DNA from: Patiria pectinifera
Taxonomy: Eukaryota > Echinodermata > Asteroidea > Valvatida > Asterinidae
Reading direction: 5' to 3'
DNA length: 64,000 bases
NCBI GenBank assembly: GCA_029964075.1
Contig: CM057149.1
Span: forward strand, 17,932,197 to 17,996,196
Shown here: positions 57,601 through 64,000 of the stretch, one piece after another
Layout of the letters: every line of letters begins with the position of its first letter
Numbering within the stretch: the stretch's first letter is position 1
Made by a program: the position numbers and the translations under genes
The notes under the pieces: model-generated
Told to the model about the DNA's origin: nothing
What the model saw: the letters and a program-made list of their open reading frames with translations, nothing else
Database searches by the model: none

Positions 57601-60600
57601 TTCCAACAAATTCCTTTTGTGGTTGATTTTTTTTACCCTGGCGTTGACAAACTTGCACACAAAAAATCTGTATTGGAAAAAACTATGTAGTATCTGAGAT
57701 AAATAACCTCTTACCCCATGAGGACCTTTCATGCTCTCCAAAATTTCAAACTACAGGGTGAGTCAAAAAAAGCGGAGCCCAAACTAAAAAAAAATATATT
57801 TCATATTTAAAAAAATATGTAGCACCAAAAATAATAATGACTGGAAAGCCAATTTCATAAGCTACTTTCAGATGAAAAAAATACCGAAATTGCTCAATCC
57901 GTTCAAAGAATATCACCATTTAAACGCAATGACCCTAAAACCTGTCTGTCCAAAAACAGCAATTTGTTGTGTGTTTTAACTGTTTGGAACAACAAAGAAA
58001 ATGACACAGAATACTTGTTTCATCAACTGTCAAGAACAGTAGTACATAATATCTTTATTAACAACCCTGGTTAGGCAAACAATATGATTGATAAAATCCA
58101 CTTTTTTAATAGACGGGCCTTCAAAAGGACTTTGTTGAATATTTTTAACTTTTAAACTGAGGTTTTATCGCTGGTGATGCTTGAAGACAACTGTGACGAC
58201 GATTCTTGAAATCGCATTTTTGGACGAGACAGGTTTTAGGGTCATTGTGTTTAAATGGTGATATTCTTCGAACGGATTGAGCAATTTCAGTATTTTTTTT
58301 AATCTAAAAGTAGCTTATGAAATTGGCTTTCCAGTCATTATAATTGTTGTTGCTACGTATTTTTTTAAATATGAAATATAATTTTTGGGGTTTGGGTTCC
58401 GCTTTTTTTTACTCACCCTGTACATGTGGCAAGAATCCAACACAGGACCAGGGTTGAGAGGCTTTACCCGGGTAAAAACAAAACATTCAAAATGGGTCAG
58501 CTGTGGCTGACCCATGGCCAGTGTAAGTGTGAACGGCATGCCTTGCCTACCTGGGTTTGATGAGACCCCAGTTCCAATCATGGTAGACTCGGTGCTGATT
58601 TCAGGGTAGGCATGATGGTACATAGTATGAAAAGGCCTGTTTTGACAAGCCTGTTGTATATTCACGCCCTTTTCTGAAGTGGTAAATACATGTTTGAATC
58701 AAAACACACATATACATTGATGTTTTGCTTTCTTCGTACTAACAATGTAACTTACGCTTATGAAGCGTTGTCTTGTGAATGAACAAGACGGTTTTCTTTT
58801 GTCAGTTCTACATGAACTTGTCATTCTTTTCTATATGTAGTAACATTATTGCGTATCTTTTCCCCTCTTCCTGCAACAGCTATGCATATTCTAGATTTTG
58901 ATAACCCAAATGTTACATCTTTAGAATTCTGTTAACTGAGTTTACATTTGTTCCATATTGGGTTTTGCCCTTCACGAATGTATTCTATAAACACTGTGTA
59001 CTCCGTGTTGTCTAAAGGCCTGAGAAAACAAATTCACAAGCTTACTCAGGTGGACGATCGAACCCACGACCTCCTACTTACTAGATCAGATGCCTTACCA
59101 TTCGACCACCGAGCTTTCCAGCCGAGCTGGCTGTTTTGATTCCGTCCTGTAGTTTGGTTGCAATGCCAGCTGCTATATCAGATTTGAAACAGCCAGCCGA
59201 CCCTGGCCAACGAGTCAGTCACAAGTCAATCACAAATCAAAGCAATGCCTTTGACTTCATATATAAATTAACTTGTGAGGACTTGTGAGGACATGTCAAC
59301 TCTTGTGGAAAAAGAAAACAAAAACAGATCAGCGTCCGTCAAGTTCACGTAAAGCTCTACTCACTGATGCAAAGTAAGAGTGAATCCATCTTATCTCATC
59401 TCTCTTTCTCTGTTGTCATGGCAACAGATCGACAACCTCCAGGAGCAGCTGCACGACAAGGAGGAGCAGTGCAACCAGCTCCGAGCCAAGCTGTCCTCGG
59501 TCCAGGCCGACCAGACCAGCTCGGACAGCGCCATGTCCAGCCTGGAAGACGCACTGATGGATAAGGACAAAGCCTTGGAGCGGGTCAAGGAGCAACGAGA
59601 CCGGAACATCAAGGAGCACGAGGAGGAGCTGCAGAACCAGCAGAAACAACTCAAGGAGGTCAAGGCGCGGCTGGAGAACCTGCAGAAGGAACTCAGTGAG
59701 AAAGAGGTTGGTTGTCGGCTAAAGTGTTCCAGCAAGAAACAGTAAATGTTTGTCCCACTTTTGTTTTTTTCATGAAACAAGGCCTGAACAAGGCTAGAAG
59801 CCGCTCCAGATACAGGGATACAAGAGAAATAAAAAGAAGAGACGGTACTCAGAAAAACTGAAGGAAGGAATTAACATTCCTCTTGAAACAGAACAGTGGC
59901 CAAAGCTCATTTCCATGGTGATGGGTCACATTTAAGTTTAACAGATTCATCTGCATCCCACTTCTGCCACTATTTTATTTCTCCAGGCCAGTTTGATGGA
60001 CCTGAAGGAGCACGCCTCCACGCTAGCCTCATCAGGTCTCAAGAAGGACTCCAAGATTACAACATTGGAGCTGGCTGTGGCTCAGAAGACCGAGGAAACG
60101 GCTAGGCTGGAAGCTGACCTGAAGAAGGTGGGTTGGTCGCATCCTGCAGCCGATTGAAACAGTGTGTAACTTATGCCATGCGGACAATTTACGCAAAAAA
60201 AAGTATGGCACGGCTGCGCAGTAAACTTACGGCTTTTCGTGTATGATTTCTGTTCAGTCACAAAACATTCGTTGAATAACCTCTGCCTGCTATTTTGAAG
60301 AAAAAAAAATTTCCTTCCAAATTTCTTTGGAATCGTGCGGCAACTCTTAAAAAAAAATCTTCCATCTAACGAGAATGCATCACATTGTCTAGCAGTTATG
60401 CATTTATTTTTTCACCAAGGAATGTGTTTGAACTAGAGCTGAGAAACCATCTGCTGCGTTCATTACACCATTCTCTTGCTTTTAATCCAGAGGAAAGTTA
60501 ATGCACTTTGTCAAAATCTTTCCGAAGCCATCTTGTTGTTTTTCTTGAATTCCACCCTTCTTTTAGTCATTTCCTTACCGTGTGCCTCATCTGCTGCATT

Positions 60601-63600
60601 CATTGTACCATTTTCTCGATTTTATTTCCGATGATAGTTAAGGTGCACTTTCACAAATCATTCTCATGCTGTCTTGCTTTTTTTCACAGAGATCTGCCAT
60701 TCTTTCGTCTTTTTTCACACCATGTGCTTCTTTTCCTTCAAATCTCATTCCTGTTGTTTTGTCATCTCATTTCGTGGTCAACTCCAAGTCAGAGTCCAGA
60801 GTATTTACAGCCAAATAAAAAAATGTCGGCATGAGTCCAGATCTAAAATAAGGGCCATATCTTGGCTCGAATTGAGTCCTGTATGGAATGTAGATTTGAT
60901 TCTGAATTCTAGAATTCTCTGAACCCTAACGATCTCCAAGCAGCCAAACTCTAACACAAGGGTTTGGTGGAGTCCAGCTGTTTAGTGCACAGTTTAATAG
61001 TACAGGGTGCTGGAAATTTGCAAGGATGAGGAAGGTTCCTAGTAAATCATCCTAGGGAGCCCCAAGCAGCCAAACTGCAACACAAGGGTTTGGTGGAGTC
61101 CAGCTGTTTAGTGCACAGTTAAATAGTACAGGGTGCTGGAAATTTGCAAGGATGAGGAAGGTTCCTAGTAAATCATCCTAGGGAGCCCCAAGCAGCCAAA
61201 CTCCAACACAAGGGTTTGGTGGAGTCCAGCTGTTTAGTGCACAGTTTAATAAAGTACAGGGTGTTGGAAACTTGCAAGGATGAGGAAGGTTCCAGTAAAT
61301 CATCCTAGGGAGTTAGGGTTCTGCAATCGTCATGATTGTCGTTGAGACACTATTGTAGTATAGGCAAGTCCATAGGGCTCGTTCAATGACGGCCATCTCT
61401 GTGGGAGAACTGCAACTGTGATTTTGCGCCAATCAAACACGCATTGCGCAGTGTTGAAAATGTTCCAAACACGCGCGCTTGTTGCTCGAAATGTGTTCGA
61501 AATACGACGCAGCTGATGCGCGTTATGCAAGTTGACGCTCAAAATGCCGATGCACGTGGATGGTCTGTAGGAAATGACGTCATTTGAGAGAGACCTATTA
61601 GTCCTGTCGCAAGCAGATCACAAGTCATTTCACAGGTCTGGTCACAAGTACGAGGATGAAAAAATAAGGAAGAAAGGCCGTTGTCATCTCAAGCTTGAAT
61701 GGCTTTGACTTGACTTTGGACTGGATCAGTTGTGATTGACTTGGGTGGATAAACCTCAAGACCGCTCATTGATTGCAGCTTAGTCTAAGGGCTAGACGTT
61801 GTTATGGTTTGATACGTGATAACCCGCAGCCGCGAGAGGGCCCTATCACGACCAACCAATATCGCCCATGGACTTGTCAGAACAACATCTAGGGAATCTG
61901 CTGAAATCTCCCCCTAAAAATGGGGGAAACTTGTGCGCATGCGCAACTTCTGCAGGCAATTACAGTCCATTTTCAGTCTCACATACTACACAATAACAAA
62001 AGAGCTGACCATTGAAGCTGCACAAAGGTCTTGCTGCATCTTTTATCGCACTGGAAGAAATTTGAGAGTTTGCTTCGGAACCACTATAATTGTTTTGAAT
62101 TGCGCGCTGCATATATTAGACCAAACAGGTGCGCCGGCATTACACAACCAATACGAGTTTCCCTAGACGTTGTTCTGACAGGTCCATGGGCGATATTGGT
62201 TGGTTGTGATAGCGCCCTCTCGCGGCCGCGGGTTATCGCGGCCGCGGGTTATCGCGTATCAAACCATAACAACGTCTAGTCCCTAGACTAATTGCAGCAC
62301 TGTCAAGTCCTGTAGTAGACATTTGTGAGAGGCAATGGTAAGGGCAGCATGAGAATCACGATTAACTCTTTGCATACGATACAAGCTGATATCGTCTCAG
62401 AACGATGCCCCCTTGTTACCATGAGCCGATACCTCAGTTTGAACTAAACTGCTTACAAGTATATACTATGGCAGCTAATAATTCTGTAGTGAGTAGCCCT
62501 TTCTCATTCACCTAACGCTCCCTTTCATCCCTGAGATTCATTCTTTTCCTTCATGCATGTTGCAGAAAGCTCGCAAAATATACATGGTAAGTTGGGTGTG
62601 ATCTTCGCACTGGTAAACACTGCATGGTGCTGCTGAACAAACCGTCCCTGTTTTTGAAGTTGAGTTTCCCCCGAATGTATGTTCCTGTTTCATTAAAGAA
62701 ATTTGATTTTTCTGTTTTGTTCCGATTTTACACAAGAACATAGGTACATACGGACATGTAATGCGGTCTTAAAATGAGAAGTTTTTTTCAATTTTTTTTT
62801 TCTTTTTTCGAAGTATTACGCTGCAGCATGGATTGTAATTCTTGTCCAATGTAGAAAAGTCCCTGCCTGTGTATCTGGCCAAAACAAAAAAAAATCATCT
62901 GCAAAAACCTAGCATTGGTTCCCTTTCCATGCATCTAACATTTCCCTTAAAACCTTTACTAACACTTGTTGCTTTTGCTTTTACAGCTTTTCCCAATCTG
63001 TGTGTTTTGAGAGTAGGATGTGATACTAGTTTGAATGCAGTCCTGTTATCCTGACTAAGGCCAACAAAAAAAATAAGTCGGTCTCTGGTCAGCGCGCGCG
63101 TCGATTTTAATCATGCGCGTCGATCTTTTTTTTTTCCAAAATGTTCCACGGTAGCTCCAACAGCGCCCTCTATTGCCGCACCTCCTCAATTTTTTTTACC
63201 AAAGAACACCAAGGAATGGGAAATTGCACCAAGGCAAATGATCAAAAGCACCAAGGCAAATTATGGAGGACACCAATGTACTTGAGGACACCAAAAAAGC
63301 AAAATAGTACCTACCTTGTCTGTACAATCCAAGCTTGCAGAAAAAAAAAAAAAAAAAAAAAAAGCCGCGTGGCCGCGTCAATTCCGGAACTTTGGTCTGA
63401 CCAGAGACCGAATATTTTTTTTTTTTGGCCTAATACTAATAGCTAACATTTTTGACCCACTTTGTTTCTATTTTAAAGTCAATTATTTCTCATACCTTTA
63501 AAAAACTGTATGTACCGCAGCTGCCACAAAACTTGACTCATTGTTGTAAGAAAACAAATCCAAAGTTGATGATGTACGGCCAGTATTCAAACTAAGACAA

Positions 63601-64000
63601 AACCATGCCATGATTGTTGTTAGTTCAAGGATCAGCCATTTACGTGTGAGATCCACACTGCGAACGTCTGATATGTACCAGTACTAGAATGCAAATTTTA
63701 TTCGACGCCGCGCTCCAGCCAATCGAAGTTGACTTCTGAAACTGTGACATCGTTTCAATCAGAAATCAGGCATGCAACTTTTCCGCGAATCTGCTGATTT
63801 CCTCCTTTTTTACTTCTCATGAATGCCATTCCAAATTGAAAAACATTACATGTATACAAAGTCTTGCGTGCTTTGGAATTTCCTCGTTTTTTCCTAAATT
63901 CCCGGTTACATACCTGAGAAATATGGACTAAGCTGTTGCTTGGTCAATTTGGCAATACATGGAACGTGTCCCGCAGTGGTTAGTAACACCATTCTGAAAC
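27287..64000 (+). CDS. ERC: ERC/ELKS/CAST active-zone scaffold gene (5' part, continues off right edge)
   Basis: Exons 27287-27627, 30424-30814, 37442-37861, 40502-40627, 43359-43514, 46735-46902, 49497-49664, 59428-59706, 59987-60127 and 62566-62586 join in frame to 737 codons. A candidate 63-bp exon (56271-56333) would add 21. ERC proteins are cytosolic coiled-coil scaffolds that bind RIM, liprin-alpha, Rab6 and Bassoon at active zones and cortical complexes. Diagnostic blocks are METIQSLNAAYNAGPIYM, SSMNSIKTFWSPELKKERAL, FLLRKTLEEMEIRIETQKQT, LSARDESVKKLLEMLQSKG and LKEHASTLASSGLKKDSK. Human ERC1 has about 1,100 residues, so roughly one third, including the FIP-RBD and C-terminal GIWA motif, lies to the right. 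Invertebrates usually have one ERC gene, orthologous to vertebrate ERC1 and ERC2 together. Confidence 0.94.
28405..28500 (+). mobile_element. tRNA-derived SINE fragment
   Basis: A box GCGGCCTAGCGGTTAAGAG and B box GGTTCGAATCC at normal spacing, with no acceptor stem pairing. Confidence 0.5.
28692..29210. mobile_element. AGGGAATATAC-family element, copy at 28.7 kb
   Basis: Preceded by TTAA (28688-28691). Begins AGAGAAGATACAACATTTGC, contains a small hairpin (TCCAACGCTGG and CCAGCGTTGGA), and ends near AAAGCAAATGTTGT. A second copy follows immediately. Confidence 0.72.
29211..29779. mobile_element. AGGGAATATAC-family element, copy at 29.2 kb
   Basis: Shares the internal blocks of the previous copy (ACTACCAAATTA, ACAGTCTAAATCATCCTGTA, AGGGAACCAGACTACAAG) and ends TTGTATATTCCCT with TTAA at 29780-29783. 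Confidence 0.75.
30424..30814 (+). CDS. ERC: ERC exon 2: first coiled coil
   Basis: 1 nt plus 130 codons; acceptor TCCTAG, donor CAG|GTTGGT. A Ser/His-rich stretch (NNSNSHSNSHHPED) is followed by IMLDVHTQLREYQLENASLK and SSMNSIKTFWSPELKKERAL. The latter is nearly invariant in ERC proteins. Confidence 0.95.
31205..31505. repeat. Minisatellite, 27-bp unit
   Basis: About eleven units of CTAGCTAACATGAAAGATCC plus TTAAGTC, with small indels. Confidence 0.93.
31682..32571. mobile_element. hAT-like element, CATAGAGCTATATTAA ends, copy A
   Basis: Ends CATAGAGCTATATTAAATTA and TTTAATATAGCTCTATG, flanked by ACTAAAAC and ACTAGAAC (8 bp, one mismatch). The interior matches copy B (42384-42864), except for the insertion at 32059-32453. 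Confidence 0.82.
32059..32453. mobile_element. Nested fold-back element inside copy A
   Basis: TAATTTCATTGT occurs on both sides (32047-32058, 32442-32453), while copy B has it once, so this is a 12-bp target duplication. Arms pair along GTTTATAGAAAATTCATTTAC, GGTGGTGCTTC-TTCTGAGGAT and CCAGACCACCATCTAGTGGC. The listed end includes one copy of the duplication. Confidence 0.85.
33600..33905. repeat. Dispersed repeat, copy also at 55512-56130
   Basis: Shared blocks CAGTCAGAT, ATGTCAAG-AAGCACTGT, GGGTCAACAGACA, GTCACAGCTGTTTTATCACT and TATGTTTGCATAGGAG. This copy has the empty site for the hAT-like insertion at 55569-55890. Confidence 0.8.
34120..34375. repeat. Minisatellite, sixteen 16-bp units
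   Basis: Exactly 16 units of the form CGAACCAGTACGCGCG with no length change. Alternating purine-pyrimidine runs (TACGCGCGCG) are Z-DNA-prone. The ORFs here translate the repeat. Confidence 0.97.
35120..35400 (+). mobile_element. tRNA-derived SINE
   Basis: A box GGTTGGCGTAGCAGTTC, B box AGGTTCGATTCC, then GTTTTCCCCAGAATATTC and GGGTTTTCCTCCCACCT, closing with an (AATAAT)n tail at about 35375-35397. Confidence 0.78.
35440..35760. repeat. ACATGTAC-rich palindromic simple repeat
   Basis: More than twenty ACATGT or TACATGTA hexamers, often chained as ACATGTACATGTAC. The same motif is scattered through the whole window. Confidence 0.85.
36110..36540. other. Non-repetitive balanced-composition block in ERC intron 2
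   Basis: About 430 bp at roughly 50% GC in an AT-rich intron, with no second copy in the window and no splice-compatible ERC frame. Overlapping short ORFs on both strands lack any family signature. Candidate conserved non-coding element. Confidence 0.4.
37442..37861 (+). CDS. ERC: ERC exon 3: coiled coil, liprin-binding-type region
   Basis: 140 codons, phase 0 at both ends; acceptor ACCTCAG, donor GAT|GTAAGT. Contains EVFLLRKTLEEMEIRIETQK and ARDESVKKLLEMLQSKG, almost identical to human ERC1. GC content is well above its introns. The length equals 20 heptads. Confidence 0.96.
38457..38694. mobile_element. GGGCAATTCCAC fold-back MITE
   Basis: Arms GGGCAATTCCACAGTCACTC and GAGTAACAGTGGAATTGCCC, with GGTTACATTTT pairing AAAATGTAAC. 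238 bp. No clear flanking duplication. Confidence 0.78.
39200..39262. repeat. Two-copy tandem repeat
   Basis: GCAACTTTTCCTCGGATCAG plus CTGATTTCC occurs twice in a row. A related single unit lies near 63775 (GCATGCAACTTTTCCGCGAA). Confidence 0.85.
40150..40268. repeat. Fold-back repeat upstream of ERC exon 4
   Basis: TTGTTGCCTGCCGTGATTGG GGTCCATGG and its complement CCATGGACCCCATC-ACA-GGCAACAA. Inner ACACCCTCAGGTG and CACCCTCGGGTGT add further pairing. Confidence 0.78.
40502..40627 (+). CDS. ERC: ERC exon 4: coiled coil
   Basis: 42 codons, phase 0; acceptor ACCTAG, donor AAG|GTATTG. Reads ELRQSAAKAGWFEQQLVDSV and NLVKSLCETTKTK. Similarity to human is weaker, but position, phase and splice sites fit. 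Confidence 0.8.
41000..41711. mobile_element. Tc1/mariner-like element, CAGGGTGAGTC ends, copy 1
   Basis: TA on both sides (40998-40999, 41712-41713). Ends CAGGGTGAGTCAAAAAAAG and CTTTTTGACTAACCCTG. The interior is diverged and its arms pair less well than in the copy at 57754. Confidence 0.78.
42384..42864. mobile_element. hAT-like element, CATAGAGCTATATTAA ends, copy B
   Basis: Perfect 8-bp duplication GGACTAAC at 42376-42383 and 42865-42872. Ends CATAGAGCTATATTAAG and TTTAATATAGCTCTATG. It is the uninterrupted sister of copy A. Confidence 0.87.
43359..43514 (+). CDS. ERC: ERC exon 5: coiled coil
   Basis: 52 codons, phase 0; acceptor CTTTCAG, donor CAG|GTTAGT. Reads KIATLESRVREYEHELRRVR, LGSLSPEEREDRQREI and YKSHSKILKSQ. 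It matches human KISSMERGLRDLEEEIQ, GALSTEEREEEMKQM and YRSHSKFMKNK. Confidence 0.93.
43605..43745 (-). mobile_element. tRNA-derived SINE (reverse of the 10.6-kb copy)
   Basis: CTGGATGGGATGCCAGTCCA, GCAGGCTACTCCCCAGCTAA and GCCCGAGGACACAA are the reverse complement of the 10.6-kb SINE. The B box remnant is GGTTCAAATCC. Confidence 0.75.
44667..44966. mobile_element. hAT-like MITE (CAGTGGCGCACCC family), with 8-bp duplication
   Basis: CAACACAT at 44659-44666 and 44967-44974. Ends CAGTGGCGCACCCAGAAT and TTGGGTGCGCCACTG, with inner poly-G and poly-C borders. Confidence 0.9.
44992..45288. mobile_element. GGTCATTCT fold-back element, copy 2
   Basis: Ends GGTCATTCTATGAAATTAGG and TATTTTTATAGAATGACC; inner GGGTCCACTTT and ACTTTGGACCCT. 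This copy carries neither nested insertion found in the other two. Confidence 0.8.
46165..46646. mobile_element. Full-length fold-back element, AGAGGTTGTGG family, copy 2
   Basis: TCAA and TTAA flank ends AGAGGTTGTGGAATGCTC and GAGCATTCCACAACCTCT. It is highly similar along its length to the copy at 15255, including the loop with CATCGGGAGTCCTG. Confidence 0.9.
46735..46902 (+). CDS. ERC: ERC exon 6: coiled coil
   Basis: 56 codons, phase 0; acceptor TGTACAG, donor GAC|GTGAGT. Reads VDQFKLELNKKSSEVQALQT, KIETLTH and LLKESLAAKEQHSSILQAD, matching human LALQTKLETLTNQ and VLKESLTAKEQRAAILQTE. About four heptads present in human ERC1 between VEQLKEEL and ELLALQTK are absent here. Confidence 0.94.
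46903..49496. other. ERC intron 6
   Basis: 2.6 kb. The part 46980-47240 shares CCAGCCAATCGGA and GATAGAAGGCGC with 7390-7750 and 63700-63760. A mid-GC block at 47770-48010 looks unique. The rest is AT-rich with no exon. Confidence 0.5.
49497..49664 (+). CDS. ERC: ERC exon 7: coiled coil
   Basis: 56 codons, phase 0; acceptor AATCAG, donor AAG|GTAAAT. Reads VEALRTRLDEKEMTLVRKEQ and VNELKEMLDIKERKIGVLQR, matching human VDALRLRLEEKETML and HDLKDMLDVKERKVNVLQK. Confidence 0.95.
52436..52550. repeat. Minisatellite, 20-bp unit
   Basis: Five units of GGAGGAATTTGGAGGATTGT with point changes. The preceding 350 bp contains the complementary word AATCCTCCAAAATCATCC several times, so the tract may be part of a larger fold-back. 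Confidence 0.9.
52720..53243. mobile_element. AGGGAATATAC-family element, TTAA on both sides
   Basis: TTAA at 52716-52719 and 53244-53247. Ends AGGGAATATACAACATTTGC and AATGATGTACATTCCCT. An inner hairpin is TCCAACAGTGGTTGG and CCGACCACCGTTGGA. Confidence 0.85.
53510..53820. other. Non-repetitive balanced-composition block in ERC intron 7
   Basis: About 300 bp near 50% GC (CGCCCGCTATCCCCGCGACG, then AATGAAATTAACGCC) amid AT-rich repeats. No second copy, no ERC-compatible exon. Candidate conserved non-coding element or enhancer. Confidence 0.4.
53930..54728. mobile_element. GGTCATTCT fold-back element, copy 3 (interrupted)
   Basis: Left part GGTCATTCTGTAGATTAATG and TTAAGAATGACTTCAAATGG; right part GCAGATGTCAGATGTAACAG and GTGGACCCCTAATTTATAG. 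Split at 54100 by the next element. Confidence 0.75.
54100..54632. mobile_element. AGGGAATATAC-family element nested in copy 3
   Basis: Ends AGGGAATATACAACATTTGC and GCAAATGTTGTATATTCCCT, with TCAA before and TTAA after. Copy 1 (near 13520) still has GACTGCATTAACGG there, the empty TTAA site. Confidence 0.87.
55512..56130. repeat. Dispersed repeat, filled copy
   Basis: Same family as 33600-33905, split by the hAT-like element at 55569-55890. Confidence 0.78.
55569..55890. mobile_element. hAT-like MITE (CAAGGGCGGATGCAG ends)
   Basis: AGCAAGCA at 55561-55568 and 55891-55898 is a perfect 8-bp duplication. Ends CAAGGGCGGATGCAG and CTGGATCCGCCCTTG, with poly-G and poly-C borders like the CAGTGGCG family. 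Confidence 0.92.
56271..56333 (+). CDS. ERC: ERC candidate cassette microexon (63 bp)
   Basis: A 21-codon, phase-0 open segment bounded by GTAAAG acceptor and AAG|GTGATA donor. It reads LSDLTNAMDIKERK then QYILQIK, a clear echo of exon 7's end (NELKEMLDIKERKIGVLQRK). It adds exactly three heptads. The pyrimidine tract (TTGCTTTCGCTGCCCG) is fair and the donor is weak, as in alternatively used exons. I infer a partial duplication of exon 7; transcript support is unknown. Confidence 0.62.
56789..57152. mobile_element. TTAGGCC fold-back element, copy 2
   Basis: Ends AAGGCCCAAAAAAAATAGTC and TTTTTTTTTTGGCCTAA; inner GGTCTCTGGTCAG and CTGACCAGAGACC. Central GGACACCAAGGCAAATT repeats are shared with the copy at 63053. 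Confidence 0.87.
57754..58420. mobile_element. Tc1/mariner-like element, CAGGGTGAGTC ends, copy 2
   Basis: TA on both sides. Ends CAGGGTGAGTCAAAAAAAGC and GCTTTTTTTTACTCACCCTG. Arms of about 200 bp pair well (AATTGCTCAATCCGTTC, CCATTTAAACGCAATGACCC). No transposase ORF. Confidence 0.88.
58950..59130 (-). mobile_element. tRNA-derived SINE
   Basis: On the minus strand A box GCTCGGTGGTCGAATGGTA, B box GGGTTCGATCG, then TCTCAGGCCTTTAGACAAC and GTGTTTATAGAATACATTCG. The head resembles a tRNA but has no paired acceptor stem. Confidence 0.7.
59428..59706 (+). CDS. ERC: ERC exon 8: coiled coil
   Basis: 93 codons, phase 0; acceptor GCAACAG, donor GAG|GTTGGT. Reads IDNLQEQLHDKEEQCNQLRA, SSVQADQTSSDSAMSSLEDA and LERVKEQRDRN, matching human IENLQEQLRDKEKQMSSLKE, LQADTTNTDTALTTLEEA and IERLKEQRDRD. 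Confidence 0.96.
59987..60127 (+). CDS. ERC: ERC exon 9: conserved LKEHASSLASSGLKKDS block
   Basis: 47 codons, phase 0; acceptor CTCCAG, donor AAG|GTGGGT. Reads ASLMDLKEHASTLASSGLKK then DSKITTLELAVAQKTEET and LEADLKK. Human has ASLLDLKEHASSLASSGLKK. Confidence 0.96.
60936..61313. repeat. Tandem repeat, three 126-bp units
   Basis: Units start at 60936, 61062 and 61188 (CCAAGCAGCCAAACT...) and are almost identical, so the expansion looks recent. Confidence 0.95.
61780..62290. mobile_element. hAT-like fold-back element (TTAGTCTA ends)
   Basis: ATTGCAGC at 61772-61779 and 62291-62298. Ends TTAGTCTAAGGGCTAGACGT and ACGTCTAGTCCCTAGACTA; arms include GTTATGGTTTGATACG and CGATATTGGTTGGT. A short CGCGGCCGCGGGTTATCG duplication lies in the right arm. 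Confidence 0.87.
62566..62586 (+). CDS. ERC: ERC 21-bp microexon (KARKIYM)
   Basis: Seven codons between a strong acceptor (CATTCTTTTCCTTCATGC...TTGCAG) and a perfect donor ATG|GTAAGT, in phase 0 like its neighbours. It inserts one heptad directly after LEADLKK, where human ERC1 reads LKKAHEAA. Too small for ORF searches. Confidence 0.72.
62587..64000. other. ERC intron after the 21-bp microexon, right edge
   Basis: Holds a TTAGGCC fold-back (63053-63434) and unique AT-rich sequence. I see no further ERC exon before the edge. Confidence 0.5.
63053..63434. mobile_element. TTAGGCC fold-back element, copy 3
   Basis: Ends CTAAGGCCAACAAAAAAAAT and TTTTTTTTTGGCCTAA; GGTCTCTGGTCAGCGCGCG on the left, CTGACCAGAGACCG on the right. 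Closely matches the copy at 56789. Confidence 0.87.

Larger units (their letters stand above)
49665..59427. other. ERC intron 7
   Basis: 9.8 kb, the largest intron seen. It holds the candidate 63-bp exon, a 20-bp minisatellite (52436-52550), two AGGGAATATAC elements, a GGTCATTCT host, a hAT-like MITE, a TTAGGCC fold-back, a mariner-like element and a SINE. A unique balanced block is at 53510-53820. Confidence 0.5.
60128..62565. other. ERC intron 9
   Basis: 2.4 kb. A pyrimidine-rich region (60500-60800), a 126-bp tandem triplication (60936-61313) and a hAT-like fold-back (61780-62290). No exon before 62566. Confidence 0.5.

Noticed and set aside
41000..58420. Search for a transposase in the two CAGGGTGAGTC elements
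   Set aside because: No open frame of useful length and no DDE motif; both are non-autonomous.
59040..59125. Possible tRNA gene on the minus strand
   Set aside because: A and B boxes are present but acceptor and anticodon stems do not pair, and a SINE body follows.
62980..63010. Possible further ERC exon after TTTTGCTTTTACAG
   Set aside because: The acceptor looks good, but the phase-0 frame reads LFPICVF and then a stop, with no coiled-coil character.

Overview
This is invertebrate deuterostome genomic DNA, not microbial. The genes are split into short exons with canonical GT/AG splice sites and kilobase introns, and the introns are packed with fold-back DNA transposons, tRNA-derived SINEs and minisatellites. 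An echinoderm is the most likely source and a hemichordate is the alternative. That assignment is an inference from the gene set (ITIH-like, RAD52, ERC) and the style of the repeats, not from a database match.

Three genes can be read by hand-splicing. (1) Positions 1-6124, minus strand: the 5' part of an inter-alpha-trypsin-inhibitor heavy-chain-like (ITIH) secreted protein, with a predicted TATA/Inr promoter, a 5'UTR exon, a signal peptide exon, a basic (furin-type) pro-region exon and three exons of the VIT domain. The gene runs off the left edge. (2) Positions 11885-25981, minus strand: a complete ten-exon RAD52 gene of 690 codons. All exon phases agree and the DNA-binding residues known from human RAD52 are kept, apart from two K/R swaps. 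A 764-bp exon encodes a large disordered insert. (3) From 27287 rightwards, plus strand: the 5' two-thirds of an ERC/ELKS/CAST active-zone scaffold gene, with ten well-supported exons (one a 21-bp microexon) plus one candidate 63-bp microexon. It runs off the right edge.

RAD52 and ERC lie head to head, with start codons 1.3 kb apart. As I recall, human RAD52 and ERC1 have the same arrangement at 12p13.33. The shared upstream region may therefore be an ancient bidirectional promoter or a constrained linkage.

Most of the remaining sequence is mobile DNA. Non-autonomous elements can be sorted by target-site duplication: 8-bp (hAT-like), TA (Tc1/mariner-like) and TTAA (piggyBac-like). Several are nested, and related copies elsewhere in the window supply the empty site. 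Six coding exons of the ERC coiled-coil region are whole multiples of seven codons (one heptad), including both microexons.
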